Assembly (NCBI RefSeq): GCF_003609995.1
Contig: NZ_AP018786.1
Span: forward strand, 1,250,001-1,314,000
Direction of reading: 5' to 3'
Source: Sutterella megalosphaeroides
GTDB lineage: Bacteria > Pseudomonadota > Gammaproteobacteria > Burkholderiales > Burkholderiaceae_F
DNA: 64,000 nucleotides
Position numbers and translations under genes: made by a program. This document shows, piece after piece, positions 7,824 through 16,662 of the stretch. The notes under the pieces were generated by a model. It saw only the letters and a program-made list of their open reading frames with translations. It made no database searches and had not been told where the DNA came from. Each line of letters starts with the position of its first letter. Within the stretch, counting starts at the first letter, position 1.

Positions 7824-8885
7824 ATGTTTGATACCGTTCTCGTCGTTGACGACGACGCCATCAATCGCGAAGTGCTCGAAGCGGTCTTCGAGTCGCGTTA
7901 TCCCGTGGTTTCCGTGGGTTCCTCCCCGGAAGCACTCGAACTCTTGCGCAAGGACCCCTCGCCCTATTGCGCGATCCCGCTTGACGTGGTCATGGAGGAT
8001 ATGAGCGGGCTGCAGTTCCTTGAAATCTTCAACGAGATGGGTTTCCGCGATCGGATCCCCGTCTTTCTCGTCACGTCCCAGGGCGACGTGCAGACGGCGC
8101 GCCACGCGTACGAGCTCGGCGTCATGGACGTCATCAAAAAGCCCGTGATCGGCTTCGTGGTCGAACGACGCGTTGCGAACGTGGTGGAGCTCTTCCAGCA
8201 GCGGCGCTTCCTCGACCAACGCGTTGCCGAGCAGACGAAGGAAATCATCGCTCAGGCGCTTCGCATCCGCGAACTCAACCGCGGCCTCATCGAAACCTTC
8301 TCCGCCGCGATCGAATTCCGCGACGGCGAATCGGGCGAGCACGTCCGCCGCATTTACGAACTCACGAAGTTCTTCCTCACGCGCACCGAGTTCGGTGCGG
8401 GGATGGACGAGGAGACGGTTGAACTCGTGGCGCTCGCGTCGATCATGCACGACGTGGGCAAGATCGGCATTCCCGACGCCATCCTCATGAAGCCCGGCCG
8501 CTACACGGCCGAGGAATTCGAAATCATGAAGCGCCACACGGTGATCGGCGCCGAGATGCTCGCCTCGATCGAGCAGATCCGCACGCTCCCCATCTTCGAG
8601 TACGCGCACGACATTGCTCTGCACCACCACGAACGCTGGGACGGTCGCGGCTACCCCGACGGCTTGACGGGGGACGAAATCTCCGTTCCCGCTCAGATCG
8701 TCGGTCTCGTCGACTGCTACGACGCGCTCGTCTCGAAGCGCCGCTACAAAGAGAAGCTCCCGCACCGCACGGCCCTTCAAATGATTCGCGACGGGAAGTG
8801 CGGCGTCTTCAACCCGAAGCTTCTCGAGTGTCTCGAACGTCATGCCGATGAAATTCACGCGAAACTCTATCCCGACGACCTCTGA
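7824..8885 (+). CDS. Response regulator with HD-GYP c-di-GMP phosphodiesterase domain
   Basis: A 353-residue RpfG-like cytoplasmic protein. The N-terminal receiver domain (1-120) has the acidic cluster VVDDD, phosphoacceptor Asp54 (LDVVMEDMSG) and Lys106 in KKP. A coiled-coil linker leads to an HD-GYP domain from about residue 160: HD at 209-210 in IMHDVGKIGIPD, and HHHERWDGRGYPDG with GYP at 276-278. All core metal and GYP residues are present, so it should hydrolyse cyclic di-GMP. No partner histidine kinase is adjacent. Its 3' end overlaps the next pilin-like gene by 44 bases, tying c-di-GMP turnover to pilus assembly in one transcript. Confidence 0.92.
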   Translation: MFDTVLVVDDDAINREVLEAVFESRYPVVSVGSSPEALELLRKDPSPYCAIPLDVVMEDMSGLQFLEIFNEMGFRDRIPVFLVTSQGDVQTARHAYELGVMDVIKKPVIGFVVERRVANVVELFQQRRFLDQRVAEQTKEIIAQALRIRELNRGLIETFSAAIEFRDGESGEHVRRIYELTKFFLTRTEFGAGMDEETVELVALASIMHDVGKIGIPDAILMKPGRYTAEEFEIMKRHTVIGAEMLASIEQIRTLPIFEYAHDIALHHHERWDGRGYPDGLTGDEISVPAQIVGLVDCYDALVSKRRYKEKLPHRTALQMIRDGKCGVFNPKLLECLERHADEIHAKLYPDDL

Positions 8886-9330
8886 GGCCCTGTCGAACGG
8901 AAGGGCCCGCTCCCAGGCGGGCTTCACGCTCTTTGAAATTCTGGCGGTGCTCGCTCTGGCGAGCATCGTTTTTCTTGTCGTCGCTTCCGGCAGCTACGAC
9001 TTCGGTGTGAACGCCAAGACCGAACTCGAAGCCGAGCGCGTTCGCATGATCGCCCGCATTGCTCACGCGCGCAACGAAGCGATCACGGCGGGCGAAGAAC
9101 GCACCATCACCCTCTCGGGCACGACCGTTACCTACGACGGCGACCTCGTTCCCATGACGGGCGAACCCAAAACCGTGCAGTTGAAAGGCGTGCGCGCCGA
9201 CTGGGCGCAGATCCGGTTCGACGCCTACGGTTGGCGCCCCGAATGGGGGCCCAACACCCTGAAACTCACCCACATCGCCACGAACCGCTCCGTGACGATC
9301 TCGCTCGGGGAGGGCGGCTATGCCGAATAA
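8842..9330 (+). CDS. Minor pilin / pseudopilin, GspH-FimT type
   Basis: A 162-residue (or 160 from the ATG at 8848) prepilin-like protein with a long 24-residue basic leader ending in QAG, then FTLFEILAVLALASIVFLVVASG: the methylated Phe, Glu5 and assembly helix. The soluble part is beta-rich and fits the GspH/FimT class, minor subunits that prime pilus assembly. The gene begins inside the HD-GYP coding end and overlaps the next gene, indicating tight translational coupling. No cysteines are seen. Confidence 0.8.
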   Translation: MPMKFTRNSIPTTSEALSNGRARSQAGFTLFEILAVLALASIVFLVVASGSYDFGVNAKTELEAERVRMIARIAHARNEAITAGEERTITLSGTTVTYDGDLVPMTGEPKTVQLKGVRADWAQIRFDAYGWRPEWGPNTLKLTHIATNRSVTISLGEGGYAE

Positions 9331-9967
9331 TTCCGCGGCGGGGTTCGCTCCCCGCAGTTTCCTTGCGTCTCTTTCGCCCCGCGCTGCAGGTGGCTTCACT
9401 CTCATCGAAGCCGTGGCGGCGCTCGTTTTCGTCGGGTTCGTCGCGGCCCTCATGGCTACGATCGTCTCGAAGAGCAAGGTGGAAGGCATTCAAATCGCCC
9501 GCGAAACGAAGGTGCTCCTTGCGAAAAAGAGTTGCGCCGAACGCCTGACGGCCGACCTCGTCGCGAACGTCGGGACCCTCGTTTCCCGCCGAGAACAGCT
9601 CCTGGCGCATCTGCGCGACCGCCCCGACATTTGCCCGGGCACGCCCTCGATCGTCGTCGAAGAAAACGGCTCGACCGCCGGGAAGTCCGTTTCCGGCCGC
9701 AGCGCTCCGGGCGGCACGACCGTCTCGGCCGCGGCTGGCGCCTCGGCCCGCTCCGGCAACGAAGAGTGGGTCGATAACCACGTCGGCGTGTGCGTCCCGA
9801 CGAGCCGCGACTGGCCGGACGGGCAGCTCGTCATCAAGTATTCGTGCTTCAGCTCCACGTACGACAAGCCGGGCATCCCGGAAAAACCGGGCTCGGGAAC
9901 GGGTTCGGGCGGCGGCTCCGCGATTCGCATCGAAATCGACGGGATTCAGATGGAGGTGATGCCGTGA
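9320..9967 (+). CDS. Minor pilin / pseudopilin with PilV/GspI-like N-terminus
   Basis: A 215-residue protein. After a 24-residue leader ending in AGG comes FTLIEAVAALVFVGFVAALMATIV, a class III prepilin assembly segment with Glu5. The mature domain contains four Cys and two low-complexity stretches rich in Ser, Gly, Ala and Pro (about residues 115-145 and 185-200). It overlaps the upstream gene by 11 bases and the downstream GTG by 4, so all four pilin-type genes are one operon. Exact minor-pilin identity cannot be told from sequence alone. Confidence 0.75.
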   Translation: MPNNSAAGFAPRSFLASLSPRAAGGFTLIEAVAALVFVGFVAALMATIVSKSKVEGIQIARETKVLLAKKSCAERLTADLVANVGTLVSRREQLLAHLRDRPDICPGTPSIVVEENGSTAGKSVSGRSAPGGTTVSAAAGASARSGNEEWVDNHVGVCVPTSRDWPDGQLVIKYSCFSSTYDKPGIPEKPGSGTGSGGGSAIRIEIDGIQMEVMP

Positions 9968-10416
9968 GTCCCTTGATTCGCACGATGCGTACGAAGCGTA
10001 TCGAACGTTGGGAGAGCGGCTTCACGCTCCTCGAAATGGTGCTGGCGCTCGTGCTCGCGGGGCTTCTCGCGGGTGCGATCTCCTCGGGCCTCGCCTTCAC
10101 GGCGAAAGCCTCCATGGACTCCGCGGAAGCCGCGCGCGAGGTGCCGCAGCAGACGACCGCCATTGCCGTTGTCTTCAAGCTTCTCAAAGAGGGGAAGCTC
10201 GACACGCTGCGCTTGGAGAACGGGGAGCTTTTGCAGCGTCGCGACAACCGCGAAGCCGTGATTCTGAAGCACGTTTCGGCCTTCCGCACGGACTGCTCCG
10301 TCCCCGCCACGGGGTTGCCCGGGACGGGCACCGTCTGCAAGGTCGAGCTCGTCACGAATTCGGCGGGCGGCGACACGTACGTCTTTTACGCCGCTCCGGG
10401 CACGCAAGGAGGTTAA
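9964..10416 (+). CDS. Minor pilin / pseudopilin, GspJ/PilW-like
   Basis: A 150-residue prepilin-like protein starting at a GTG that overlaps the previous TGA (GTGA), preceded by AGGTGATG. The leader ends in ESG and is followed by FTLLEMVLALVLAGLLAGAISSG with Glu5. The mature part is short, with two Cys flanking a Pro/Gly-rich loop (about residues 117-129), a layout typical of pilin disulfide loops. It is probably a minor subunit of the same pilus initiation complex. Confidence 0.75.
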   Translation: MSPLIRTMRTKRIERWESGFTLLEMVLALVLAGLLAGAISSGLAFTAKASMDSAEAAREVPQQTTAIAVVFKLLKEGKLDTLRLENGELLQRRDNREAVILKHVSAFRTDCSVPATGLPGTGTVCKVELVTNSAGGDTYVFYAAPGTQGG

Positions 10417-10419
10417 GCT

Positions 10420-10956
10420 GTGACTGCTACGACCGCCACACAACCGACCCGCCCGCAGGACGCCCGCGCGAACGCGCGCCGCGGCGAATCGGGCGGCATC
10501 CTGCTCTACGCCGCCTTTGCGGTGATTCTCCTCTCGTCGCTCGCCTTTTTGATGACGACCTTGACGCCCAACACGCTCTCGGGGGTGATGGACCTCAAAA
10601 AGTACATCGAGTCCCTCAACACCGAGGTGGGTGAAGTGCCCGAGGAGACGCCGCCTCCGCAGATCGTCGTCGACTACGGGTCCGTGATCGACGCGGGGTT
10701 TCAACAGGCTGCGGCAGCTGCGGGCATGGACCCCAAGGACTACATTCTCGCCTTCTGGCAGTGGAGCGACCCCTGGTACATCCTCGACTCGGACGGAAAG
10801 AAGCACTACTTCCTGATCGACAACCCGAAGGACGTTTCGGGCGGGGTGATCCACGATTGGCCCAACGAAAAGTTCATCGTGAACCTCACCGTGAAGCCCA
10901 TGGACGGCTTGAACCGGACGCTGAAGTTCACGCTGGTCTATCCCTGGCCGCACTGA
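10420..10956 (+). CDS. Pilus-operon membrane-anchored protein (PilX/GspK-like position)
   Basis: A 178-residue protein starting at GTG with a GGAGG site eight bases upstream. It begins with a basic segment ending RRGESGG, followed by ILLYAAFAVILLSSLAFLMTTL, so it resembles a prepilin leader but lacks the FTLIE motif. This is like PilX/GspK proteins that sit at the pilus tip. The mature part (from about 55) contains PETPPPQIVVDYG and a W-rich region (QWSDPWYILDSDG). It is the last gene of the operon, before a strong terminator. The family assignment rests on position and architecture only. Confidence 0.6.
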   Translation: MTATTATQPTRPQDARANARRGESGGILLYAAFAVILLSSLAFLMTTLTPNTLSGVMDLKKYIESLNTEVGEVPEETPPPQIVVDYGSVIDAGFQQAAAAAGMDPKDYILAFWQWSDPWYILDSDGKKHYFLIDNPKDVSGGVIHDWPNEKFIVNLTVKPMDGLNRTLKFTLVYPWPH

Positions 10957-11004
10957 CGGAAGGACACACCGGGCGCGGCGCGCCCGACGGACTCTCCCGA
11001 AACA

Positions 11005-11046
11005 AAACGACCGAAGCATTGCAGGACGCTTCGGTCGTTTGTTTTT
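11005..11046. terminator. Bidirectional intrinsic terminator
   Basis: A 13-bp perfect stem (11005-11017 with 11028-11040) is followed by GTTTTT on the plus strand and flanked by A-rich DNA on the other side. It serves the convergent pseudopilin operon and the Hpt gene. Confidence 0.9.
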
Positions 11047-11068
11047 GAGTAGGCCCTTTCGAGCTCGC

Positions 11069-11440
11069 TCAGACGTTTTCGGCCGCAAGGAGCGCCGTGA
11101 GGCCCGCTGTCAGGCGTTCGTGCGCTTCGGTAAGCGCCGGGAGGTGCTTTTCGGCTTCTTCCCAGTTTCCCGCGCGCAGGCACTCGGTCATGGCGGAGGC
11201 CGCTTCGTAGAGGGGCACGACGGAAAGGTTCCCCGCGACCCCTTTCAGGGTGTGGGCGGCGCGAAAGGCCGTTTCAAGGTTCTTCGTGCGGAACCCTTCG
11301 AGGCAGAGCGCGTAGTGGCCGTCGTCGAGATAGCGGCCGAGGATGCGCTTGAAGAGCTTTTCGCTTCCGTTCAGGCGAAGCATCGCGTCTTCCACGTCGA
11401 TGCCGAGCGGGGAGAGTTGAGAGAAGAAGCGGTCGGTCAT
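11069..11440 (-). CDS. Stand-alone histidine phosphotransfer (Hpt) protein
   Basis: A 123-residue all-helical protein with the Hpt signature AFRAAHTLKGVAGNL, the phosphorylatable His being the one in AAHTLKG (about residue 63). It would relay phosphate between a hybrid sensor kinase and a response regulator. No kinase is adjacent, but a receiver-HD-GYP protein is encoded 2 kb away and could be a partner (inference). Start ATG at 11440. Confidence 0.88.
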   Translation of the reverse strand: MTDRFFSQLSPLGIDVEDAMLRLNGSEKLFKRILGRYLDDGHYALCLEGFRTKNLETAFRAAHTLKGVAGNLSVVPLYEAASAMTECLRAGNWEEAEKHLPALTEAHERLTAGLTALLAAENV

Positions 11441-11509
11441 GGGGGTGATCGGGCGGTTGATCGGTAGATCGGTTGGAGGGGGAGACGGAAACGCTCCCCA
11501 ACAGAGAAA

Positions 11510-11541
11510 AAGCGCCGTTCGTCCGTGGGCGAGCGGCGCTT
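11510..11541 (-). terminator. Intrinsic terminator of the parvulin gene
   Basis: AAGCGCCG and CGGCGCTT form the stem; on the minus strand it is followed by TTTTTCT. It sits just after the parvulin stop. Confidence 0.85.
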
Positions 11542-11611
11542 CGGCTTTCGGCGAAGCCGGGGAACTCGGGAAGGGTGAGCGGGTCCCCGGGGGCTTCGCG
11601 CGGGAAGTCGG

Positions 11612-12394
11612 TTACTGGACCTTGGCGGCCTTCACGATTTCCTGGAAGTGAGCCTGAACCTTCTGGTTGGCGAGCGCGTTGCGAAGAACGGGCTTCTGGC
11701 TTTCAAAGGACGGGAAGAGCTCGGCCTTGCGCTTCGCTTCGAGCTTCACGACGTGGAAGCCGAACTGCGTGCGAACTGGGGTCTGAGCGACTTCACCGGG
11801 CTTGAGAGCCGAGAAAGCCGTCCCGAAGGCGGGAACGAAGGAGCGGGGAACGACCCAACCCAAGAGGCCGCCCTGAGCCTTGCTGCCGGTGTCTTCGGAG
11901 AATTCGGTGGCGAGCTTGCCGAAGTCCGAACCCTTGTTGATGCGGGAGATGAGGTTCTTCGCCTGGTCTTCCGTCTTCACGAGGATGTGGCGGACCTGGT
12001 ATTCGGTGTCGCCGTAAGCGGCCTTTTCACGGTCGTAGGCGGCCTTGAGGTCGGCTTCGGAGACGGGGTTCTTCTTGGCCCAGTCCTGGGCGAGGGCCGT
12101 GACGAGAATCTGCTGGCGGGCGTTTTCGATCGCCTGCTTGACGGCGTCCTGGTTTTCAACCTTGGCCTTCTTGGCTTCCTGGAGGAGAACCTTCTGCTGA
12201 ACGAGGATGTTCTTCACCTGGCGTTCGAGCTCGTCGCCCGCGGGCTGGCCCTGAGCGATCGCGCGATCGTAGAGCACCTTCTGTTCGGCAACGGTCACGG
12301 TTTCGCCGTTCACCTTGAAGGCCTTGAGTTCGGCGCTGGCCGTGCCGGCGGTGATGAGAGCCGCAAGACCGAGGGCGATGACTTTCTTGTCCAT
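11612..12394 (-). CDS. Periplasmic parvulin-type peptidyl-prolyl isomerase
   Basis: A 260-residue exported protein. The start at 12394 (MDKKVIALGLAALITAGTASA) gives a clean Sec signal cleaved after ASA and has a GGAAG site; an upstream in-frame ATG at 12466 lacks one. A SurA-like helical N-terminal region (about 25-120) is followed by a parvulin domain with YQVRHILVKTEDQAKNLI, FGKLATEFSEDTGSKAQGG and FGFHVVKLE motifs, and a Lys-rich helical C-terminus. It should catalyse cis-trans proline isomerisation and assist folding of envelope proteins. It lies upstream of yciB with its own promoter region. Confidence 0.9.
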   Translation of the reverse strand: MDKKVIALGLAALITAGTASAELKAFKVNGETVTVAEQKVLYDRAIAQGQPAGDELERQVKNILVQQKVLLQEAKKAKVENQDAVKQAIENARQQILVTALAQDWAKKNPVSEADLKAAYDREKAAYGDTEYQVRHILVKTEDQAKNLISRINKGSDFGKLATEFSEDTGSKAQGGLLGWVVPRSFVPAFGTAFSALKPGEVAQTPVRTQFGFHVVKLEAKRKAELFPSFESQKPVLRNALANQKVQAHFQEIVKAAKVQ

Positions 12395-12491
12395 TTTTTT
12401 AGCTTCCGAAAAAACGTTGGTATGGTTGACGGAATTCGCGGCCCTCAGTACGGCCGCGGGTCCCACCGAGAATTGGGCCGATAAAGATTTT

Positions 12492-13097
12492 TTAATTCTG
12501 CCGCTCGACCGCGTGCTTCGTCATATAGAAAGCAACGCCAATTGTAAAAATCATTGTCAAGGCGGTCAGGCCGAAAAGCTTGAAGTCGACCCAGACATCG
12601 GTCGAAAAGAGGTAGGCGACTGCAAGGTTGACGCAGCCGATGGCGGCGAAAAAGAGGATCCAGAGGTTCTGCACGGTGCGCCAGGCGGCGTCGGGCATGT
12701 CGATCTGACTCTTCATCAGAGCGCGCATGAAGTTCCTGCCCGCGAAGTTTCCGTAGACGAGGATCGAGCCGAAGACCCAGTAGAGGATCGTGGGCTTCCA
12801 CTTGATGAACATTTCGTTCTTGAGCCAGAGCGTCAAGCCCCCGAAGACGACGATCACCGCGAGGCTGATCCAGAGCATCGTTTCGACGCGCTGTCCTTTG
12901 ATCTTGAGCCAGCCGATCTGGCAGAAGGTGGCGACGATCGCCACGATGGTCGCAAGGAAAACGGGCGCGGTCATGGGCGTGACGCCTTCGCCCATGACGG
13001 ACTGCGCCAGGGAGAGCGCGTCCGCGGAGAAGTGTTCGGAGAGTTTGAAGGTCGCGAAAAAGAGAATGACGGGAAAGAGGTCGAAGAGTAGTTTCAT
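12492..13097 (-). CDS. yciB: Inner-membrane septation protein A family (YciB/IspZ)
   Basis: A 201-residue multi-pass membrane protein starting MKLLFDLFPVILFFATF, the usual YciB N-terminus (KLLFDxxPVxLFF). Five to six hydrophobic segments follow, with the conserved W-K-P-T-I-L-Y-W-x-F-G motif (residues about 88-98) and ending in a short basic tail. YciB acts at the inner membrane in cell-envelope maintenance and septation in enterobacteria. The start at 13097 is preferred to an upstream in-frame extension that is Arg/Pro-rich and not family-like. Confidence 0.9.
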   Translation of the reverse strand: MKLLFDLFPVILFFATFKLSEHFSADALSLAQSVMGEGVTPMTAPVFLATIVAIVATFCQIGWLKIKGQRVETMLWISLAVIVVFGGLTLWLKNEMFIKWKPTILYWVFGSILVYGNFAGRNFMRALMKSQIDMPDAAWRTVQNLWILFFAAIGCVNLAVAYLFSTDVWVDFKLFGLTALTMIFTIGVAFYMTKHAVERQN

Positions 13098-13525
13098 GGC
13101 GTTGCCGCCCTCCGACGGGCGGCCCGGTGCGTTTGGAACCGAAGAAGGATAGCAGAGCGCGGGCACACCTTTCGGAAGAAACGTTCGCCCGCTCGACGAT
13201 TCGTTCGGCGTTGCCGTTCGCGCCGTGCGGCGCCTCTCTCCCCCTTGCCGGGCTCTTCCGATGCCTCCATCGGACCTCGGACGGGAAAACCCCTTCGGAT
13301 GAAGCAGCGAGCCTTCGTAACAAAGCCTTCCGCACGGTAACATTACCGAACGTTTTCCCGCTTCCCGGTCACCCTTGCCCGGCCTTGGGAGCGTAGAGTT
13401 CGGGAAGACCGAATAACTTTCGACGGCCCGCGCGGCCGTCCGGCCCGCCCGCGGGGTTTTCCCGCGCCCGGACGGGCTCGGACAACACGCCGCCCGCAGA
13501 GCCGCCCACCCGAGAGTTTCTTGTT
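13098..13525. other. Divergent intergenic region yciB / M16 peptidase
   Basis: About 430 bases, very GC-rich. The half nearer the peptidase has two hairpins (GACGGCC/GGCCGTC at 13422-13440 and GCGGG/CCCGC near 13450) that would lie in its 5' leader. No gene is seen. Confidence 0.4.
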
Positions 13526-16273
13526 ATGAATAAAAAAGCGGCAATGATGATGACTGCGGCCGCCGTCGCGACGATCGGATGCGTCAACGCGGCCGAGGAG
13601 AAAAACATGAACGACATGACGCCCGTCCCGGTTGTCACGGTCGAAGGGATGACGGAATACCGCATGCCCAACGGCCTCAAGATCGTCCTCTACCCGGACG
13701 CCTCGAAGCCCACCGCCACGGTCAACATGACCTATCGCGTGGGCTCGCGCCACGAGAATTACGGCGAAACGGGGATGGCGCACCTGCTTGAGCACCTGAT
13801 GTTCAAAGGGTCGAAAAACTATCCCTCGCCCACGAGCGAATTCACGAAGCGGGGCTTCCGCATGAACGGCTCCACGTGGCTCGATCGCACGAACTACTTC
13901 GTCTCCTTCACGGCGTCGGACGACAACATGAAGTGGGCGCTCGGCTGGCAGGCCGACGCCATGGTGAATTCCTTCATCGCGCAAAAGGACCTCGACACCG
14001 AGATGACGGTTGTGCGCAACGAATACGAAATGGGTGAGAACAAGCCCGTTTCCGTCATGATGAAGCGCATGCAGAGCGTGCTCTTCGACTGGCACTCGTA
14101 CGGCCGCAGCACGATCGGTGCGAGGAGCGACATCGAAAACGTCGAAATCGAAAACCTTCAGGCCTTCTACCGCAAGTACTACCAGCCCGACAACGCGGTG
14201 CTGACGGTTTCGGGCAAATTCGACCCCGAAACGGTGCTCGGTTGGATCAAGGACGACTTCGGTGCGATTCCGAAACCCGAGCGCGTTCTCCCGAAGGAGT
14301 GGACGGTCGAGCCCGTCGCCGACGGCGAGCGCGAATTCACGATCCGTCGTCAGGGCGAAACGCAGCTCGTGGCCGTGGGCTACCGCATTCCGGCCGCACT
14401 TCACGACGACTACGAACCGACCGCGATGGCGGCGCAAATCCTCGCCGACGCGCCGACGGGACGCCTTTATAAGGAGCTCGTCGAAACGGGTCTCGCGACC
14501 CAGGTCTTCGGCTGGCCGATTGCGGCCGAAAAGCCCGGCTTCGTCATGTTCGGCGCGCTCGTCAAGAAGGGCGACGACATCAACATCGTGAAGACGAAGC
14601 TCGTCGACGCGATTGAAAACGCCTTTGCCCGTACGCCCGCCACCGCCGAAGAACTCGGTCGTCAGCAGGCCGACCAGGCGACGATGTTCGAGCGCACGCT
14701 CTCCGACCCCGAGCAGTTCGGGGTCGGGCTTTCGGAATACATCGCGCTCGGCGACTGGCGGCTCTTCTTCGCGGACCGCGAAATGGTGCGCGACGTGAAG
14801 CCCGAGGACGTCGATCGTGCGGCGAAGACCTACTTCGTGCGCGATAATCGCGTTGTGGGCCTATACATCCCGACCGACGAAACGAAGCGTGCCGAAATCA
14901 CGGCTGCTCCGGGCGTCGACGAGGTGCTCTCACGTTACACCTTCTCCGAAAAGGGTTCCGAAGCCGAAGCCTTCGACGTCTCGCAGGACAACATCGACAA
15001 GCGTACGACGCTCGTTGATATCGGCGACGTCAAGGTCGCGCTCCTTCCCAAGAAGACCCGCGGCGAAACGGTCGTCGTGCAGATGCAGTTCAACAACGGC
15101 AACAACGAAACCTCGGTGAACGCCGCGATTCCGATGCTCGCCGTTGCGATGCTCTCCCGCGGCACGGACACCCTGACGCGCGATCAGATCGACGACAAGT
15201 TCACGGCTCTCAAGATGGAAGGTTCTCCCTTCGGCTTCACGACGGACCGCGAACATCTCGTCGAAGCGCTTGCCTTCGTGGGCGATCTCTATTCGAAGTC
15301 GACCTTCCCCGAGAAGGAGTTCGAAACCCTGAAGCGCCAGACGCTCGTCGGCCTGCAGTCGCGCTCGGATGACCCGCGCGTCAAGGGGCGCGACGCGATG
15401 ACGCGTCACTTCAACACCTACCCGCAGGGGGACGCCCGCTATACGGAAACCTCCGAAGAGCTCGCAGCCGAAGTGGAAAAGGCGACGCTTGAGGACGTGC
15501 GAAACTATTGGCAGCGTGTTTTCGGCGTGACGAAGGGGACGCTTGCGGTCGTAGGCGACTTTGATCCGAAGGAGGTCGAAGAGGCTTTGAAGTCGAAAGT
15601 CATCGGGGTCAAGAAGGCCGAAGTGCCCTTCGAGCGCATTGTGAGCGAGTACCGTGAGGTGAAGCCCGCGCGCTTCGTCGTCGATACGCCCGAAAAGGAA
15701 AACGCGGTTCTCATGGCCCGCGTCGACTTTGCGGCGAACCTGGCGGATCGCGACATGCCCGCGCTTATCACGGCCGACTGGATCCTCGGCGGTTCGAGCG
15801 GTCTTTCGAATCGCATCGTGACGCGTCTGCGTCAGAAGGAAGGCCTCTCCTACGGCGCTTCCTCGAACGTGACGATCCCCGCCTTCGGCAACCGCGCCAA
15901 GTGGTCGATCGGTGCGATCGTGGCGCCGCAGAATCTCGCGCAGGCCGAAGCGAGCCTCAAGGACGAGCTTCGCAAAGCGTTGAAGGACGGCATCACCGAG
16001 CAGGAACTCGAAGAAGCCAAGCGCGGCATGATCGAAAACCGCGCGGTCAACCGCGCGCAGGACGGCATGCTGGCGGCGGGCTGGACGAGCAACCTCGAAA
16101 TGGGCCGCACCTGGAGCTTCTCGAAGGAAACCGAAGACGCCATCCGCGCCCTCACGGTGAAGGACGTCAATGCGGCGATTGCCCGCATCGCCGATCCCGA
16201 TCGCATGTCCTTCGTTCTCGCGGGCGACCGCGCCAAGGCAAAGGCTGCCGGGAAGGACTTCTTCGGCGAATAA
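13526..16273 (+). CDS. Secreted M16-family zinc metallopeptidase (pitrilysin type)
   Basis: A 915-residue periplasmic protease made of two M16 halves. The N-terminus MNKKAAMMMTAAAVATIGCVNAAEE is a Sec signal cleaved after VNA; the internal Cys is not a good lipobox. The inverted zinc motif HLLEH is at residues 86-90, with the downstream Glu in the NEYEMGEN region (NEYxxxxN) completing the site. The second half (from about 490) includes VVQMQFNNGN and GGSSGLSNRIVTRLRQKEGLSYG (the R/Y element). A single long chain rather than two subunits resembles insulinase-like proteins used to degrade peptides in the periplasm. It is monocistronic, followed by two strong hairpins. Confidence 0.92.
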   Translation: MNKKAAMMMTAAAVATIGCVNAAEEKNMNDMTPVPVVTVEGMTEYRMPNGLKIVLYPDASKPTATVNMTYRVGSRHENYGETGMAHLLEHLMFKGSKNYPSPTSEFTKRGFRMNGSTWLDRTNYFVSFTASDDNMKWALGWQADAMVNSFIAQKDLDTEMTVVRNEYEMGENKPVSVMMKRMQSVLFDWHSYGRSTIGARSDIENVEIENLQAFYRKYYQPDNAVLTVSGKFDPETVLGWIKDDFGAIPKPERVLPKEWTVEPVADGEREFTIRRQGETQLVAVGYRIPAALHDDYEPTAMAAQILADAPTGRLYKELVETGLATQVFGWPIAAEKPGFVMFGALVKKGDDINIVKTKLVDAIENAFARTPATAEELGRQQADQATMFERTLSDPEQFGVGLSEYIALGDWRLFFADREMVRDVKPEDVDRAAKTYFVRDNRVVGLYIPTDETKRAEITAAPGVDEVLSRYTFSEKGSEAEAFDVSQDNIDKRTTLVDIGDVKVALLPKKTRGETVVVQMQFNNGNNETSVNAAIPMLAVAMLSRGTDTLTRDQIDDKFTALKMEGSPFGFTTDREHLVEALAFVGDLYSKSTFPEKEFETLKRQTLVGLQSRSDDPRVKGRDAMTRHFNTYPQGDARYTETSEELAAEVEKATLEDVRNYWQRVFGVTKGTLAVVGDFDPKEVEEALKSKVIGVKKAEVPFERIVSEYREVKPARFVVDTPEKENAVLMARVDFAANLADRDMPALITADWILGGSSGLSNRIVTRLRQKEGLSYGASSNVTIPAFGNRAKWSIGAIVAPQNLAQAEASLKDELRKALKDGITEQELEEAKRGMIENRAVNRAQDGMLAAGWTSNLEMGRTWSFSKETEDAIRALTVKDVNAAIARIADPDRMSFVLAGDRAKAKAAGKDFFGE

Positions 16274-16298
16274 GCGGCGCTTCTCTTCGAAGCATCGC

Positions 16299-16362
16299 AG
16301 TCCGTGCGGGTCTCCCGCACGGACTTCCACAAAGAACCGCGCTCTTCCGGGCGCGGTTTTTT
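16299..16362 (+). terminator. Double hairpin terminator after M16 peptidase
   Basis: A 12-bp stem (16299-16310 with 16314-16325) is followed by AACCGCGC/GCGCGGTT (16335-16358) running into TTTTTT. The second is a classical intrinsic terminator. Confidence 0.88.
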
Positions 16363-16662
16363 CTCGACTGCTCTCGAAGCGGTCTATTCGTTTGACGCTC
16401 GGTTGCTTGGGTGTGTCCGACGAGTTTCTGAGTATACTGTGGAGTATCGATTTCGCCGGCAGTGGGACGACTTCCGTATGTCGGCTGGAAAATTAGAACT
16501 ATTGGGGTATTTCCTTAGAGAATGAAATTGGGGCGAGCATCCCGAAAAAAAACTGCTCATCGTTTTGGCCTGTGTTGCAGGACTTGAACTATGGATACAT
16601 TTCGGTGGTCGCACATCAAACGAAAGTGCACTGCTGAAAGCATGAGAAGGGCGAGGTGGAAA
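16363..16662. other. AT-richer leader of the SUFU gene
   Basis: G+C falls sharply from here. A TATACT hexamer at 16433-16438 is a plausible -10 but its -35 is weak. An in-frame ATG at 16591 could extend the next gene by 24 codons; it has no Shine-Dalgarno. Confidence 0.4.
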
